From NCBI GenBank assembly GCA_013374385.1, contig QBUR01000112.1, positions 1-5,690 of the forward strand: a stretch of 5,690 bases of DNA, in the 5' to 3' direction. Of this stretch, positions 3,943 through 5,690 are shown piece by piece (within the stretch, counting starts at the first letter, position 1; each line of letters opens with the position of its first letter). This stretch comes from Candidatus Methanocomedens sp. GTDB taxonomy: Archaea; Halobacteriota; Methanosarcinia; Methanosarcinales; Methanocomedenaceae. Both the position numbers and the translations under genes were made by a program. Below the pieces are notes generated by a model. The model did not search any database and was not told the origin of the DNA. It saw nothing but the letters and a program-made list of their open reading frames with translations.

Positions 3943-5478
3943 CTATGACATTGAACGTCCTATACCTAACCCTTTGGAAGTCAGTTTTTGCATCTCATTT
4001 TCATCAATACGCCCGCCGCCCTGTAACTTCATACGTTCCTTCAGGACACACCTGTTCCCCCTGCTTCCACCCAGCGGGTTCTTAGGGGTGCCCAGTGAGT
4101 TCATACACCTAGCCATAACCGCAGCGCCTCTGGCGAGTCCATCATCCACGAACACCACATTGTTCTCTGGTGAATCGTACAGGCCCAGTTTTTTAATCTG
4201 GTTGAGTATCAGCCTGGGTTTACATCCTGTAATGGCTGCGCGCCCTGTAAATCCAATAGCACTTTTTTCGGTGACCAGATTCTCGTCCATAGCAACCTTC
4301 ACCATTCGTTGTGCCATATCTGCACATACCGTATCCACCACTGCGAACATGGTAGAAAGACCATAACGTTGATAGACCTCACCCCCTATCTTAGAGAGTT
4401 TTTCCAGGTCAGAACCATTTTCCCCCACATCACATCCGATAAGGGTTACGTCAATCTCCTTTGCTGCTTCAGGGTTTACCGGTACGCTTCCATACCGGCT
4501 TACATTATCTGGTACTACTTCAATAGATATTAATTCATTCAATTTTCCCGCATATTCTTGTATGGCCTTGCTCCGGCGCATCCAGGTAAGCAGTCCAACC
4601 GGTTTGTTTTTGAACAGGTCAAGGGCAGTGCCCACTTTTTCATCTACCAGGTGGGTACCCTTAATGATAGCATCAGGGATGGCGCCGGCATAACCTGCAA
4701 AATTCCCTATGGTTTTAGCATAGGGGCTGTCGTCATTGGTGATCCGGCCATCAAGTGTGGTACCAAAATCAATGGAAACACATGGATTCCTGAAATCAAT
4801 TCCAGCCCATTTTGCACCTTCCTTGATTCCTGCAGTGGCCAGTTCACCTTCCATTTCATTTGCCACCACTTCAAGACCGGAAGCACCTGTGGGAGGGAGC
4901 ACACCGCCTACTGCACCTGTAAATACTATCTTCTTAATCAGGCTGAACTTCCTGAAACGATTGTGCACATTCTCAATTGACATGGCAGGTATCATGTTCT
5001 TTGGCGGCACTCCCGCCATCAGGCTTCCGTCGGCCAGGGCTTTGATAAAGCTGCCCACTTCATCAGGAGAATTAAATCCAGCCACTACACCGGTTGAGCG
5101 TACTACAAAATGAAGGTCTTCCTTGACATCAAGGTTGGCGCTCTTGACTGATTCTATGAGTGTATTGCGCACCAGTTCAGCCACTGATTCCTTAGTAAAA
5201 GATACACCTGTCAGGGTCTTGCCAAATATCTCTTCATTAGGTCTGGGACTCCTTACGTCCCGTGTCATTTTCACTGTCTTGTTAACCAGGCTGGTTTTGC
5301 CGTCCTCCAGGTTGGTTGCGGTAAGAATGGATTTGGTGGTGGTATTGCCCACTTCGATTGAAGCTACAATATAAAACGGTTTAGATTTCAGGTCCAGCAA
5401 TCTGACGTATGGACTTTCAGCTATCCTGGGTTTTGGTCCGCAGATACGGTTGGACAGGATTGTTATTGGATTTGTCAT
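3943..5478 (-). CDS. Methanogenesis marker protein 14
   Basis: This 511-residue cytoplasmic protein is recognised as methanogenesis marker 14 (TIGR03285-type), a family restricted, as far as I know, to methanogens and relatives and without an assigned reaction. IVASIEVGNTTTKSIL (37-52) looks like the phosphate-1 loop of the actin/Hsp70/sugar-kinase (ASKHA) superfamily. VSIDFGTTLDGRI (234-246) resembles its phosphate-2 loop, and IGFTGRAAITG (408-418) plus VVFVDDGLARGAAVMA (441-456) resemble its adenosine-side glycine loops; an ATPase-like fold is therefore inferred. Other conspicuous stretches are HFVVRSTGVVAGF (123-135) and LMAGVPPKNM (153-162). I place the start at ATG 5478 (MTNPITIL). The frame is open 23 codons further to 5547, but that part is AT-rich, low-complexity and overlaps the promoter region. 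No SD precedes either start. It is the first gene of the operon with DUF1890 and DUF1894. Confidence 0.92.
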   Translation of the reverse strand: MTNPITILSNRICGPKPRIAESPYVRLLDLKSKPFYIVASIEVGNTTTKSILTATNLEDGKTSLVNKTVKMTRDVRSPRPNEEIFGKTLTGVSFTKESVAELVRNTLIESVKSANLDVKEDLHFVVRSTGVVAGFNSPDEVGSFIKALADGSLMAGVPPKNMIPAMSIENVHNRFRKFSLIKKIVFTGAVGGVLPPTGASGLEVVANEMEGELATAGIKEGAKWAGIDFRNPCVSIDFGTTLDGRITNDDSPYAKTIGNFAGYAGAIPDAIIKGTHLVDEKVGTALDLFKNKPVGLLTWMRRSKAIQEYAGKLNELISIEVVPDNVSRYGSVPVNPEAAKEIDVTLIGCDVGENGSDLEKLSKIGGEVYQRYGLSTMFAVVDTVCADMAQRMVKVAMDENLVTEKSAIGFTGRAAITGCKPRLILNQIKKLGLYDSPENNVVFVDDGLARGAAVMARCMNSLGTPKNPLGGSRGNRCVLKERMKLQGGGRIDENEMQKLTSKGLGIGRSMS

Positions 5479-5509
5479 GGTTTTGGTAAATTCTATATGG
5501 ATTGTTATA

Positions 5510-5530
5510 GATATATTTTGGTTTATATGG
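5510..5530 (-). promoter_or_regulatory. Probable promoter region of the marker 14 operon
   Basis: On the minus strand there are two TATA-like elements: CCATATAAACC (5520-5530) and, next to it, AAAATATAT (5511-5519). They lie 33-52 bp before ATG 5478. Either would give a short leader without an SD. I cannot tell which one is used. Confidence 0.4.
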
Positions 5531-5560
5531 TTTAGTGTAAAACACACACAACCATAAACC
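5520..5560. repeat. Nested inverted repeat upstream of marker 14
   Basis: Left arm GGTTTATATGGTT (5520-5532) pairs with right arm AACCATAAACC (5550-5560), allowing a two-base bulge. Inside the loop, GTGT-AAA-ACAC (5535-5545) forms a second dyad. The element lies 42-82 bp before the start codon and its left arm overlaps a TATA-like box, so it is a candidate operator. Confidence 0.55.
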
Positions 5561-5690
5561 TATCGATTGTATATATTGAAAACCAAGCTGATTTTTTAAT
5601 TTATAAATCTTCATGTTAGTACGATTTAGTATTATATGATTCTTTATTCTATAAGTCGATACTTTATTCTAAATTACCTTGTATGGAGTG
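5561..5690. other. AT-rich upstream region without a recognisable gene
   Basis: No supported gene is seen up to the window end. An exact 10-base direct repeat, CTTTATTCTA, occurs at 5642-5651 and 5662-5671, spaced 20 bp. The plus strand ends GTATGGAGTG; whether this ATG starts a gene cannot be judged from two codons. Confidence 0.4.

Noticed and set aside
5479..5547. 23-residue N-terminal extension of marker 14
   Set aside because: It is AT-rich, rich in Asn/Ile/Thr, and includes the TATA-like elements and part of the inverted repeat, so it is more likely promoter DNA.
5417..5614. Minus-strand 65-codon frame overlapping the marker 14 start
   Set aside because: It overlaps conserved coding sequence in another frame and encodes an AT-driven Lys/Tyr/Asn-rich product with no motif.

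Overview
The window looks like part of a methane-metabolising archaeal chromosome (methanogen or anaerobic methanotroph, most like Methanosarcinales). The reasons are a protein recognisable as methanogenesis marker 14, two small proteins of families known mainly from methanogens (DUF1890 and DUF1894), an archaeal/eukaryal-type ribosomal protein S17e, archaeal Shine-Dalgarno (SD) sites (GGAGGTG, AGGTG) and TATA-like promoters. The assignment comes from remembered family features, not from a search. Genes have moderate GC and the spacers are clearly AT-rich.

Layout from left to right. Positions 1-166 hold no gene but contain a palindrome-rich repeat (117-183). Next, on the minus strand, is a degraded HicB-HicA toxin-antitoxin module: a short HicB antitoxin (255-461) and a 31-codon stump of the HicA toxin (167-262). 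A second copy of the repeat (505-570) lies on the other side and runs into the 3' end of dapB. The lysine/diaminopimelate genes dapB (561-1358) and dapA (1360-2232) follow in a tight minus-strand operon led by rps17e (2251-2445). A 109-bp divergent promoter region separates this operon from one plus-strand gene (2555-3127), an uncharacterised protein with a possible class I glutamine-amidotransferase-like fold. A G-free convergent spacer (3128-3186) follows. The right half is a minus-strand operon: methanogenesis marker 14 (3943-5478), DUF1890 protein (3450-3938) and DUF1894 protein (3187-3471), with 4-nt and overlapping junctions. Its upstream region (5479-5690) is AT-rich and contains a nested inverted repeat.

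How the genes work together. DapA and DapB catalyse the consecutive condensation and reduction that open the diaminopimelate route to lysine, and they are co-transcribed with a ribosomal protein gene. The marker 14/DUF1890/DUF1894 operon has no assigned biochemical role that I know of, but its tight packing argues for a shared one. The most unusual structure is at the left. A roughly 67-bp block that includes the last codons of dapB is duplicated on both sides of hicBA. The hicA reading frame ends inside the distal copy, just before the expected catalytic histidine. Both copies are chains of short abutting palindromes, and one stem shows a compensatory base change.
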